Source: Choristocarpus tenellus KU-1152 | Taxonomy: Eukaryota; Phaeophyceae | DNA: 36,232 nt | Assembly: GCA_964200185.2 (NCBI GenBank) | Contig: CAXNAD020000046.1 | Location: 1 to 36,232, forward strand | Reading direction: 5' to 3' | In this document: piece after piece, positions 21,301 through 35,300 of the stretch | Layout of the letters: each line of letters begins with the position of its first letter | Numbering within the stretch: the stretch's first letter is position 1 | Made by a program: the position numbers and the translations under genes | Notes under the pieces: generated by a model | The model's database searches: none | What the model was told of the DNA's origin: nothing | Seen by the model: the letters and a program-made list of their open reading frames with translations, nothing else

Positions 21301-24300
21301 AAAAATTTTAGTGCAAAAAGAGTTGAGTATGACCAGACTGATATTTATGATATCGTATTTATGATAATTATACCTTCATGGAAGACTCACCTTGTCCAAC
21401 ATAGAGGTCAGGTCCACTCTTGGTAATCCCCCAGCTGCTGTACCCTCACTATCTGCATGACCTCTATCTGATGCTGTGGTCTTTCGTGTGGCCTTTGCAT
21501 TTGCTGAAGGATCAAAGCCCACCTTGGCCAGAACATCATCCACCTGAAAGGGGAGATCAATGGTTAAACACCATTACCAACTGAAATAGAAGAGTGTGGA
21601 TTAAATTGCATCCCGTTCAGATTGGGTATGTTATTACTGCAGGTCTTTTTTGATATGAATGAATATATAATACCTGCAATTGCAGTGCAGGCTTGAGGTC
21701 TGGTAGGAGTGCTTTCATAGGAGGACCAAGACGGTGGTAGAGGCAGCCCAGCAAATCCAATGCAGAGGATCGAACCTGTGAGGGACGGTCATGAACATGA
21801 GGAATTAGCAGGTTCATTGTACAGAACATAGATGTGGATGAACTGCTCATGGATTACACAAAGGAACAGCCCCCACCACAAGAAATCTATGCCTCACAGC
21901 AACAACATGTGCGCAAATCATTGACCTTGCACCTGGCAAATCATTGTTATTGACAAAAGACTATTGGCAGGGACTGAAAACATACACATTAGTCAAGAAA
22001 TATATGCAATTCTTGGTTAGGAAGAACAGGCAACTTTATCATTAATATTGTGATAGAGAACTTGTTGTGAGGTGTGAGAACAATGTAAGCACAAAAAGGA
22101 TGCATGGTGGTTGCGTTGTCACTTGACTAACCTTTGGAAGATGTAACTATTTAACAAAAAGGAGACATACCTTGGGGACTCGAACAAAACAGTAAAAAAT
22201 CATCAGTTAAATTCCATGAAAGCATCACAACCAAACTCAGAAATCCAAATTTAGATATTGATGGCGCACTATTCAGTGCAAGTTTATTTTTCTTTTTACA
22301 ATTTACTCTCTACTGGTCACAGTATATCAACGATATGTATGCCATTAAATAGTACCGCTAGTACTTATGTACTATAAATGCACAGATGCATGTCCTCTCT
22401 CCCCTATCCTATCCTCTCCATTCTATAAAACATGAAACAGCTGCATGTATAATATGCAATGCATGAAGACCTATCTGCCTTGAAGGACTTTCCAAATTAA
22501 GACAGACACAGTCTTTTCAAAAATATAGATGATTGTACTGAAATTGTAACTAAACCAACAGGAAAGGACAGGTATTATATACTTTGTCTAGCTTTCTCCA
22601 TCAATGTTCCACCATTGATTCTGCAAATACAGTCCAACTGTGTTGACTCCGGTTCCATAGAAGGTGGAGCAAAATGTCAATAATGCTATCCACAGAAATA
22701 AACGTTTGCAACTGTCCTAGAAAGATGAATGCAATACATAATGCATTCACCGACCTTGGGGTTGCTGTGGTCCAGTTCGGACACACCAAAACTAATCAGC
22801 TGTGGTGCAGGTACTGCTCCCGATCCAAAGTCTTCCACACATGAGACCAGCCACAAAGAAGCTTCTGAGTGTAGTGTAGTGGCCTTGGCCTGACTGGCAA
22901 CCTTCAATAATCTGAAGACAAAACAGAAAAGTGCAGTGATAGATATAATTCAGTTGGGGTGACATTAGCTTTCCCTGAAAAAAACTATTACAGGTTACAC
23001 ATGTCATAGGTAGGCTGGAGTGCTTTTGCAGCGCATGTGTGTAAAGGATATAGGGTGGACAGACGCAAGGCTTCAAATATCTGAACATGCATGCTACTCC
23101 ACAATTGACTTAACTCCAATCTGACCACATCTATGCTACCGTCAAGGACTTTCCTTAACCCTGCTCATTGACTTGTGAGTCAAACTCACAGAGAAAAAAA
23201 ATGAAGTATAGACCATCAAAATGTGCCTCAAAATATGCATCAAAATGAGCCCTCCATTGTACCTGCGGATGACCCACGCAGGACCCAAAGCTTCAGATGC
23301 TGCATTCAGCAATAAGACCACAGGCTCCTAAGAAAGGCATGACACATGAATGGCATATGAATGACACATGAATGGCATATGAATGACACATGAATGACAT
23401 CTGAATGACACATGAATGTAAAGGATAAAGGGTTGTCAACAATACGAGGAAGGGAATATAATTGTACTACTTTCAACCATCATAGTACAGTACCAAATAA
23501 AATCAACATAGACACATTGTCAATTGGGGACAGAAATTTGCCTTCACCCTTGTCATTGAAAGACACATGTTCAGTCTCAATCTTTGCAATGGTTAGCTTG
23601 TTCCACACTTGTTCCACACCATTTTACCTTGAGTTTGCGGTCACCAAGTTTGTCAACTGCCGGGCACAGGACTGTTGAAACAGCACCCTTATTAGCCCTA
23701 GCTGCTGCACTTCCTCCATCCATGACTAAAATTGATGTGACGGCACCCAATGCAGCTTTGAGCACATTCATATTTGAGTCCTTGAAAGACTTGGTGTGAG
23801 CCGCCAGTACAACAACAAAGGCACCAAGGTATGCCTCTGGGTCTGTTGAAAGTGATCGTAGTACAGAGTACATCGCAAAGAGGTCACTAAAATTTAGATA
23901 TAAAATTTAATATAAATTATACATAAAAAATAGATATAAAAATTGGATATAAAGTTCGGAATATGTATTACAAGAATATATTCTTTAAATGTGGCGCACG
24001 GTACTATCTGAAACAATTTATAACTACTTCAACATCAAAAGTTGGAGTGGTCAGGATACAGATTGAGGAGTATTGTCAAAGTTCTGCCATACCTTGCAGG
24101 ACTGAACAAAGAAAGAGAACGGCAATAGTGCAAATTAGTTCTCAGAATATCCATTGACCAATGCACATTAGTGTACCTACTCCTGTCAACTCTGATCAAA
24201 CTACAACAATGTTCAACATTGAACTAGCTGCTCACTCATTTTTCACTCCCTTGGTATAGTAGACTTAGGGGATGAATGGCAATTACAATATATATTTGGG

Positions 24301-27300
24301 TGACACCTCATCAAAGGGTCAGAAAGATGTTCTTGTATCTTGTATTATCAATGCCATCATGTGTCATCATGATACAAGAATGAGACAATATAGAACTCAG
24401 TCTACACCTCAATATGCATCTGTCAACATGGGACATGGGACACTGATTTTGCACATAAATTGTTGTAACTGCACTCCCCAAGTAGAGGGCAAAACAGAAT
24501 ATAGTCCTATCCTTTACATACCATCATCCACAGAAAAGTGTGTGTTGGAACAGACTCAAAACTACAGTATATTTGATACATCCTATCATTTGATGTTTTG
24601 ATGTAGTACCCCAGACAGCAGCAGTTGACATAGAGGGAACCTTCCATACCTTTCTGCTGTAGTGCCTCACTCATCTTATCAATGCCTGCAACTTTGTTTT
24701 TCCATGCTGAACCCTTCAAGCCCTCAACAACTTCATCCCATTCCTGTAATCAGTGGGTATCAGGTATCACATGTTTCGTTGAAGGATGTCAGAGCAAAAT
24801 AAAAACATGGAAACAATCTATCTGCTTTGTGAAACAGTCCAGATCTGTCAAAATAAAATTAGGAATATAACACAACCCAACTGACTCTCTTCATTTTGAC
24901 AAAATGTGTACATGTGCGCTCTAATTTTCTGGAACATCATGACTTCAAATTGTTAGGCATGAACTTCATGGTCCAAGAAGTTGCGCAAGCATGGTAAGGA
25001 GTGTTTCTCCAAACTAAAAAATGTTCTCAAATTGTTAACAAAGAAAAGAAGTGGGAATCAATGCTTTGACAGATCTTACAATTCTGCAAGGCACCGTTTC
25101 CTTCATGACTACAGACATACAGACCTACACATGGCAATAGCAACAGAATACATGCCCATTCCTAGAGTTGTCAAGATGAGTTCTCTCCCTTAAAACAATG
25201 CAGTCAAGTATTGATTTTTATCATTTTGTCATTTTATCATTTTCCCGTTGCCATTTCCCACAATAAACATATCAGGGTATTGTATGTGGTAATCAGGAGT
25301 TTAGAGTAAGGTAGCGGTGAGAAGCCTACACCAGGAAAAAAATCAATTACAGCATCCCTTGCACAATAATTAGATGTTGACAATTGTGTCCATGGTAGAA
25401 TGTGGTTGAGTTCATTCAATAGATGTGAAGTGATGATGTGATGTCAAACTCATTTTGTTAAACAGTTGATTCAACAGAAGACAATAACCACATGCCACAA
25501 TATCACTAGAAAATGCTCTGTTGTCATTGATTTCATCATTAGAACTGCCTCAATGTCACATTCAAGCCTCTATGTCAACAAAATGGCCAAGAATACCTGT
25601 TCCAAGAGAATCATAATTATGTTCCAGGCAATCCTCTTTGAAACAACGTAACACTATTTGAAACAACGTAACACTCAAGCACCAACAACAAAAATATGAA
25701 AGCAAGTCTTACCTCAACTCCTAGAGTCTCCAGCTTGTCCATAGACACCTCAAGTGAAGGCATCACTTCCTCAGTCTCATCATCATTGTCACCCCCTGTA
25801 CAATAGAATAGTGTGATAAATCATACACATCACACATGTACATCACAGAAAAAACAAGACCATACAAAATATCTCCTCATCGTTCACATCAAATGCAAAA
25901 GGTAAGAAATGACTACGTCAAAAATGACTGTACACATTTCTTCTTAATACCACAAATGGCACAGCTGCAGCCAGGCACACCTTGTGCCCCAGCGGCAGCA
26001 GAAACCTTCCGACCAAGATCAGCAGTGGACTTGGGCAAAGGCCGCGTCTTCTTTGGAGGTTTCCCCTTACCCACAACACTGGGATTTGACTTGACCCCAC
26101 CATTTGCACCTGGGAGAAGGAATGATCTGGTTGGAGGCATATTCCCAAGTCTACTGCCATAGTTTTCAGTGCAGCATGACTGTTAGACTTAAATGACTGT
26201 TAGACTTACACAACATGACTGTTACACATACACACCATGACTGTTACACTTAAATAACATGGCAAAAATGATAAATACAATAATGTAAAAACTGCTCTAC
26301 AGTCCTTGACAAGCTTCCTCCCCCTTCCAAAAAAGAATCAACAGGCTGATGGTGCTACCATAATGTTTCTTTGGGAGTTGGTCAGTTTATCTGGGTAATT
26401 GAATATTTACTAATACTATCAAGCTGTACATTCTAAACTTCTCCATACAGGTCATTAAACTGGAATATCAGCCCCCTATTGTTTACATCCTTGGCTACAG
26501 TTAATATTTCTTGGAAGATTGCACACACATAGCTAATCTATGGAATGCAATAACGCAGGCCTCCATTAGTATGTCCACAAAGTAATACACACTGTCAACA
26601 AGGTAGAGTTGTAACATTCTATTTCTTACTCAGATCATTCCGAGGAGATGGTCTTGTTGATCGTGTAGGAAAGGTTAAGCATCAAAATTTTATATACATT
26701 GCACACCCTACTTCTATCTATCTATCTATCAATCTGTCCACTTGATGACAAAGAAACCAGCCAAGTGTTAAAACACCACATGATTGTAATCAATTGAGCA
26801 TGACGCATGACTGAAATGAAAAAAATAGTAATAATGACAATAGTAGTAGCAGTAGCAGTAGCAGTAGTGGTAAAATTATAATAATAGGGTGAGAGAGAGG
26901 TCAAAATCATGATAGGCAAAGAGCCAATGGGGGGCTATCATTGATAGCATTAGCACATTAACATCAAATACCTGCTCACAAGTACCATAGCATAATCGTT
27001 CACTTCCACACCAAAGTGGGTTAGAAATTGGTTCCGCTTCACTGCAATGACTAGAAGTGTGTGGTTAAGATACTAGGAGTTGCATCTCTTATGTTCCTGT
27101 TCTACAACTACAAACATAAAACAAATGATAAATTCTGATGCTTCACAAGGATTGTTTCATTACCAAGATAAAATATAGAAAGGAGCTTGCACTCAAATTC
27201 TTTTTTGTATATACTTCAACTTATATTCTGCAGTACCTATAGCTGAGCTCAGGCATCCATATGGTGAGTCCTTGGTCATCACTCAATAAGACAGAGTCCA

Positions 27301-30300
27301 ATGTGCAATCAAAGGTTATTTTAAGGCATTCAGATATGGCCTTCACAAGTAGGTAACAAACAAGCAACAAAGGTCCAATAATTTAAAAACAGCACCTGGG
27401 ATTGGGGGTTCTGCTAATGCCTTGGCCTTTCCTGGCACCTTGTCCCTTTGTGCTAAAGGTGCAGGGGGAGGTTTGGCAGTGGCAGCACTGGAGCTGGGAT
27501 CAGAGGAGTCCTTCTGGGTGTTTTCCTTTATCTTCTTGAAGGCCCTGAACATACAAGAATAATAACAATATCATACAAACACAACTTAGGATTGCCATTG
27601 GCAAGAGCATCACTCCTGTAAGATGCTTTATCAATGCTCCATATTACATCAAAACATATTCAGAGTTTATAATAACCAGTGTCCCATTTGCATCATTGAG
27701 GTAGAGATCCTGAGCAATTTTTTCCTGAGAGATTTTTATCCAATTGTTGTGTTGTGAGAAGTCTTCACCTGGGATTTGTATTTCCAAGCTCTTGTACCAC
27801 TGCCCACACCTGTGCCGCCGGTCCCCCATTGCCCTTATTCCCCCTGACCTCAGATCAAATGGAGGCAGACAAAATGCTTCAGGTGCTTGTACAGATCAGT
27901 CAGAGAAATACTTTAGAGACTGCAACCATTGGAACACACTGCTCCAGACAAGGTATCATCACAGTCCTTACAAGTAGGAATTTTCTTTTGTGACTCACAC
28001 ATTGCCCAGAAAAGTTGACATGTAAGCCTTGCCCACAAAAAAATCTTGTACTCTGCAGCAGGAGTAATATTGGACTTGCAGTCTACACTACGTATACAGT
28101 TCATCAACCTAACCACAGTATCCCACATCATACAGTACCATACCATGATATCATAATGGATGCACAACTCCACAACATACATACAGTACTTAACAGCTGT
28201 AGAGTATCATAGCACCAGATGAATTTGAAATCCACCATATTCTACACAGTCGTACATGCTGAGACCCAGAAGACCCCGATTTTCAAATACAAAAGATACG
28301 ACAATCAAGTAAATTGACTAGGTAAACAATCTCATCAAGTTATTGATGGTATCTATTTTTGGGGTTGCAGGCTTCAATCTAGCAAGAAGCATATGCAGCT
28401 GATGCAAGAACCGTTTAGGTTAGGCAGGGAATATTCCCTACCTGTGGAGTCCAATATGCATTTCTTTTAAGCTGGCACTTGCATAGATATTTTCTTCTGG
28501 ACCTTCTAAACCCAAAGAACTACTAACAAACCGATAGCTCTTACCAAGGGCACTCAACTGATGCACCATTTCCTGGTTAGTTCCAATGGGGCCCCATAAA
28601 ATCATCTAGTGATAAAAATGCATACACTATCTATTTGAAAGCATGTAATAACCATATCATACTATATGAAGCCCCTGATCACTTAGAAGCATGCAGTATG
28701 AGATGAGAACCTCTCTTCTCCAGTCTCAAATGGCCCGTGACATACTATCCTTGCCATACCCTTCCAAAGTTTACGTGATCTCTATTTTTCATGTGCTTTG
28801 TGCATAGCACTACCTCTTTTGAGCACAAATTGACAATATGATGTGGTACTTCAGTGGCAGAATGTTTACATGCTTGAAGTCCAAAATATTTCAAATTCAA
28901 TGTTGCAGTAGGATATTGTGACCAGTGCACCTCTGTTGGGCACTTCCTGATGGTAAATCAAGATTGAGAATACGAATCCACCACATAACAACCTCAGAAA
29001 CTGCTTGGCGTATGCATCAACCTCCAATTTTTGTAGTTAGACTTTCACCATGTGCACAAAAAAAACATAAAGAAAAGACAGTAATTCACCACCACCCCCT
29101 TCAGGTCTTGGCATGATAAAGTTTGTCAAAATGGTACATTCATGTACACACTACTACATACTTTATGCATACCATCAACTGCAATCACACTTGTCCACTT
29201 GTAAACTGACAAGTACCCTTGACACTTACTTTGATGCTGTTACAAGCATGCACAGGGCCCCACTTCCACCATCCCTTATCTTGGGGTCAGGATCACCCAA
29301 CATAGGCACCACAGCCCTGGAACAGACAATAGGCAAGACAAGTTATCATTCACTATTTTCACACAAGCCGCAATGATGGAAACAAGTGAAGGGGAACAAG
29401 TTCATCAAGTGAAAACTCTAAGTCTGTAATCACCCTGAATTAGACAGTGTCAACTTACTTCACCACAATTTTCTTTCCAGTACTTTGCCCCATAAGATAG
29501 ATAACTTACTCTCTTACCATGTTCACAAACAGAACTCCAATATTATGCTGTCGAGCATTGCTGAATGGCACCATCAACAGAGTGTGATAGCCAAAACATT
29601 ATAGCAAAGACAACAAAAAAGAGTACACTGCAAGCCAGGCTATCACAATTATAATCACACCACAAATCTCAGTGGAGAAATAGAACATTAAAAGCAGCAC
29701 TGTATTGAAACATCTCAGACAATACCTTGCCAACGTTGCCAGGGTTGAAGTGTCCACAGGAGGTTTGGGTTTGGCAACACATCGGCTAAGCCATTCCAGA
29801 GTTGCCAGGCGTGCATGTGCAGCCTTTTTAGTATCCAGGGCTGCTGTGATTTCCTCTGCCGCCTGTGCATGATAGCAACACATTCATATATATTGGCAGG
29901 CAATTTCAAAGATGTATCTGGGTTGATTCTCCTTTCAGCACATCCCCTCCTCATAGCAGGACAAGGTTGGCATTGCAGTAATGACTACTCCAGTTACCAG
30001 TGTATTAATGTATTAATGCTAGTGTTGTGAACCAAAATAATTTACACTTCAAATTTAATCAAATACAAAAATTTCCACTAGTCTCATTCTACAGGTGGCT
30101 CACAAGGTGACAGACATGTATAAAATGCACTACCTTCAACAAAGTGGAACATGATGCTTTGAGGCCAAAAGCTCTGTGGCTTGAACAAAGCAACTCTGAA
30201 GCCATGGGTGAGTAGTGGGTTGTGGGTGGTGACAGTGGCAGTGACACCTTGTGACCAATACACTAGAATGTGTAGTACTGTGACCAAAGTCATTCAATCA

Positions 30301-32271
30301 TACTTCTGTTTGTGTTGTGATTTTATGAAACAACCGAAGAACAAACCTTTCAGTTTAGTTACTTTGTTATCCCAATTAACTGAACTGAAATCGATAAAAC
30401 TGTCACGATTCGGAACACTAATTAATATATGCTTACTGACACGTCACATCAACAGTCACATTGGAGGTCTAGCCATTGAGCTGCCCACACTCCAACATAA
30501 CCTAAAAATTTTCTTTTCCTCCCAACCTGTTCAATGGGACCAAGAATACACAACACTCAACATAGAAAATACAATACTATAGTAATACTCAAGACTTCCT
30601 CCACCTGATCAAGGGAAAGAGGATTGCCATATAGTCTGTCCAGGCAGGGGCCTAGGGCAGTAGCACACTTCTTGTCCTTCAGTTTCTGCAACATTGATCC
30701 AAAAACTCCTCTGCAGTAAGGTGAGAACCCTGGCCCAAGCCCTTCAGCCATGAGGGAGAGAAGGCGATGTGATGTTATTGCCACCTGCATATAGATGTAT
30801 AGATAGCGTATGAGAACTGTTAGTCTTTGACAAGACAGGGAGTAGTGGCCTGTTTCAAGCATATAGATAAACGGCCAAGTATGGAAAAAAATATCAAACC
30901 TGCTTCTACAGTAATTTTTATACTCGGTTGGGGTTCCATCAATTAGTCTTGTTCTTAAAGAGTGCTAAGGACACCTCCTCCAACAAAGCATATTACTCAG
31001 TAGAGGGGGGGAGTAGGCACCTATCATCCACTTGTGAGGCAATTTTAGGGTTCAGCGCAAGTGTGTATGTAGTGGGGTGTGGAAGTATACCATTGGTGAT
31101 GTATGGCGATAAGCAGAGAAAATCAATAAGAAGGTGTGCATCACTTGGTATATCAATATCAGAACAAAAATGGTACTAACTACTTTACTCTATAAATCCC
31201 ACCTGGACATGGGAATGATCGCCAAGACGCTTCAACTGGCGGATCAGATCACCATAGTCGCCCGCTGCTAACTTGGGCAAAGGTCCAATCATGTCAACAG
31301 CTATGTTAAGCCCCTCCAGTATTTCACTCCACTTCTTCGCAGCAGTTTTTGCACTGAACTCTGTCTTTGGGAGTTTGCCAAGAAGGTTGACCTTTGATAC
31401 AGGTATATTGGTATGGAATGGGGTTAGTCACAGATCACAGTTCAAATATATTGTATTTTTTGTATTGTGAATACCACTTGTGGAGGGAGATCAGCAGGAA
31501 AAAGTCACTTCTCACCGGCTCAATGAACTCCTTGGGATCAAATGCTTCAGTTTCCTCTTCTTCCGGGAGTTCTTCCTGTCCAGGAGGACGCGCCTTAGGA
31601 CTGAGACACACAAGTGTAACAAGATCAGCCGTAAGTGTTTTTTCTACTACAAATGAAAAAAATGTGCTAACAGTGAGAGCAAGGAGCAAGACACCAGAAA
31701 ATCTGTGAAAGCATACAATATCTCACATAACACAAAGAAGAGTCATAATTAATACTTAGTACTAGTGTAAAATAATTATTCAGCAAGCTAAAAATGCATA
31801 GTCCCCAGCAAGAGTTGAGAACACCTCCTGTAGCTTACCACACCACACGCCATCTTCAGTAAGGTCCAAAATTCACGCTGTACTTGTGCATGCCAATAGT
31901 AGGCTACATTTGAACTGAATGAAAAACTTTTAATGGCATGGTGACTCAACAGTTACCCTGAAAATGAACTCAAAACAGAACTGATGGATCACTTCAACAA
32001 CAGGCTTTCATTAACTGCAGTTTGTGAGGTTATCAATGAGCATCCTTGTTCTCACCGATCCTTCCTGAGATATACTGTTGGCTTGCGCGGACCTGACTGC
32101 GCTGCAGCGTTTGCCTCCACCTGGTTGTCTACCTCGGATTTCTGGGCTGGCCGTAGATCAGCCAACACTGGTCCCAGAAATAACTCTCCGCACCATCCTA
32201 TCAGTTCAGCAGCAAGGAGTACCCCTTGTTGCCGAACAGGCACAACCTTGTGTGAAAGTATACCTGCTTGT

Positions 32272-32307
<36 letters not shown>

Positions 32308-35300
32308 GACAGAGAGAGAGGGTATCACCATTACTCAAAAGGAAGTTTGAATCAATCCTACAAAATCAGAACCTCAGCATGACAAACTGTGCATGACCAT
32401 AGTTGTTTCTAGAAGTTTTAAAAGACATCCAAAACATGTATGATCTACCGGGCAGTCACCTGGTAGGGCAGACTTGATCTCCTTGAGGGGCATTGCTTTG
32501 GCTCCAAACATCTGAAGGGCCTTTGTGATTGTACTAACACAAGTTGGTGGTACCTTGGGCTTCTTGTCTGTAAGACCATCCAGCAAGGCACCAACAACAG
32601 CATCTGGCACATCAACCTTCACCAGACCCAAACCAAGTTACAATGGTATTGTAGGGAGCAGATCAGGGCAAGCTATACCGTGAAACACATAAGGTTCCTT
32701 AGTTCCATGAGGGTCAATGCAGTGTTTAAACCATTCAGGTACATTCCTTTACATTGTTCATGCATCATCTGCCAAGTTTTCATGGTTATCATCACCCAAA
32801 CCACCAACAAAGTATATCCTCACTTTGCAACAGTTAAGAGACAGCTGTGATTGCAAGTATAAAAATTTAATAAAAGAACATCCAGTGTAAAAAATACTGT
32901 AGAATTAAAGTCTTCAATAGGGCTGCATTAACCCCTGCTTGTGAGTAACTCTTGCGTCAATGTGGATGTGAACACTAGTTTTGTGAGGGCGATATAACAC
33001 ATAAAGTGGTGAGTATATCATCATTATTTTTTTGCTGGTCTATACATTGACCAGGAGTAATAACTGATTGTGTCTTGCTCTTATAACCCTTCCCCAGTGA
33101 TTTGGGGCAAAGGGGACAGGTGGTGTGTGACAATGAGGGTCAACATCGCTGTTGTTGGGACAATGACTCAAAGGCGTACATAATGACTCAAAGGCGTACA
33201 TTGTAATGCAGTAAGCATCAGATCACCCACTCTTGGTCTCCACAAGGACCAAGGCACTAACAATGCATTGAAAAAAGTTTACCTATGTTCCTGATAGTGG
33301 GGGACACATTAGTGGTGTGAAAATAATGGGGTTGATTAATGGTGGTGAGGAAAGTGGACGTGGAATGACTGGAAGAAAGGCTCCAACAAAAGAACGTGGA
33401 TATACTTCTGAAATCAAAATCAAGTATGTGAAAACATATTGTGTAGGAAACATTTTCCTTCAGGGAGTTGGTCCTGTTGTTGGCAAGGGACCATTGGGCG
33501 ATTATATTACTTTTCTGCTTACTTTTTCTCCTTACGTGCAATACATGGATTGCAAGTAAAAAAAATACATGATTAAACCATTTGCCAAACAATTGGGGTT
33601 ACTTTAACTACCATGATTGAGTTCATGAAATGTGTTTATGATAAGATTGAGAAAAGGGGGAGATACAAATTGCCTTACCTCCATTAGCTTAAGCAACGCA
33701 GTCTCAGCCCTGCTGATTGTGCCAGGGCGGCCACTAAAGCCCTTGGCTATCACAGTTGGTGCCAGGTGGAGTGACTGGTCTGGAGCCTGAGCACATATCT
33801 CAGCATACACCAACAGGGTGTCCAGTGCAGCATCCATGCATGAAGCATTTGAGTCCGCCATCATTTTTTTCAGAAAAGGATCTGCAGTATCAACATCATT
33901 GTCAGCCATAGAGAAGGGTCAATGCACCACATCACAATCTTTACTGAAGAGTCATCAAGACATGGAAGTACTAGTTCAAAGTCTATCAGAATATATTAAT
34001 TCAATTATACTATTAACTCTGCAAGGAAAAATTATGGAAATGAGCTCCTACTTCATATGAACTCATTGTGGTAAGTACAGAAAGTAGAATTCACACCATA
34101 TTTGCGACCTTTGAACACAGGTGGCAAAGAAATGTTAAGGAAGCCATAACATTAATGCTAGACACTACAATACATCAGCAAAGGTCAAGAGGTGGAGATT
34201 GCACAAGCAATGAATGTGCATCATGCTGTAGATATGGCTGTGTTCCTGGGGTGAACTAGAATTGTTACGAAATATATTGCAACCTGGAATATTGAGAAGC
34301 ACAGGTAACTCTTGGACACTTTTTTTAAAAGAGCTTGCAAAGTTATCCTGTGCCTTTGAAACATGCCATTCCAAATGCCCTTATTTGTTTCTCATTTTGT
34401 TGCTGCACTTTAGACTCCAGTTCTGCTCAAAGAGTCTCACCCCAGTTACATAAAATTCACAACAATCTACTGGGGTGGGCAGACACATTTCCTTCCTTCA
34501 GTCATGGAGTCACTGGCAAGTGTCTAGGTTTGTGAACTGTAATATTGTGAAAGGCACTCTCACTGGAAGGGCTACAGACCTGACCGTAAACTACTTACAC
34601 TGTGTATGGGACACAGTCATATAGTGGCTGTCATTTCCAACCATGCGCACACAGAAATCCACACAAACCCATTATTTGTTACATTTTTCAAATACATATC
34701 CAAACACCCATACAATCATGTGTATGTATAATATACACACATTAGGCCCTATGATGAGAACAAGTATGTGTCATTGATTTTGATGCAGTGCACAATTTAC
34801 ACAAGTCCCCCCATCTATAACTGGAAGAGTTGACTTGCATATGTATTGTATGTGTTTGAAACATGTTGATTATTGCATGACATGTGAGCAAGACATCATA
34901 TCAATAGATAACAACTACCATTCTTTCAAAGGTATCTCATAAAGCAGTTCAAACATATACCAGGTATAGTTCAAATAATGTACCAAGTATACAGCAAAAC
35001 ATCCAAAAAAACGACCAGACTGTACAAATGTGCAAGCATTGAGCATAAGGGCACAGTACAGACCTATGCAACAGAGCTATGTCAAGAGTTGAGAACCGAT
35101 ATGAAGAAATAAAATTTTGAACATTTCATTGGATCTTCCTTTAGAGTTGCCTGAATTCAGCAATTGCTTACACAGCACCAAGCAGAAGTTCACAAAGATG
35201 TGTTGAGGCATGCAACACACAACAGACCTTCACAGAGCAGGATAACACATATGTCCACAAGATTCAATTCTTGGTGTCCAACTAGTGGAAGGTATGGAAC

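Larger units (their letters stand above)
25713..27544 (-). other. Basic proline/lysine-rich TOG2-TOG3 linker (exons 11-13)
   Basis: Exons: 27396-27544, 25981-26109 and 25713-25795. The first begins AFKKIKENTQKDSS, resembling the '..LKL.KIKE' close of TOG2, then becomes rich in Pro, Ala and Lys (AKPPPAPLAQRDKVPGKAKA). The second holds GKGKPPKKTRPLPK, a strongly basic stretch; in this family such linkers bind the microtubule lattice. The third is acidic (GDNDDETEEVMPSLEV) and leads into TOG3. The phases 1-1-0 agree across the three joins. The donor at the low end of 27396-27544 (GTGCTG) is unusual, but it gives the only in-phase join I found. Confidence 0.8.

Noticed and set aside
23341-23418. 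CRISPR-like array
   Set aside because: The 22-bp units are directly adjacent with no spacers, and the context is a spliced nuclear gene.
25836-26162. Plus-strand frame of 108 codons
   Set aside because: It is antisense to exon 25981-26109 of the polymerase gene, whose minus-strand frame joins in phase to both neighbours.
28545-28605. Candidate extra TOG2 exon included in the gene model
   Set aside because: It fits the expected peptide, but neither its start nor its end phase agrees with the neighbouring exons, and the direct join works, so it is kept only as a finding.
30181-30582. Plus-strand frame of 133 codons
   Set aside because: It lies inside an intron of the minus-strand gene, has intron-like composition and shows no motif.
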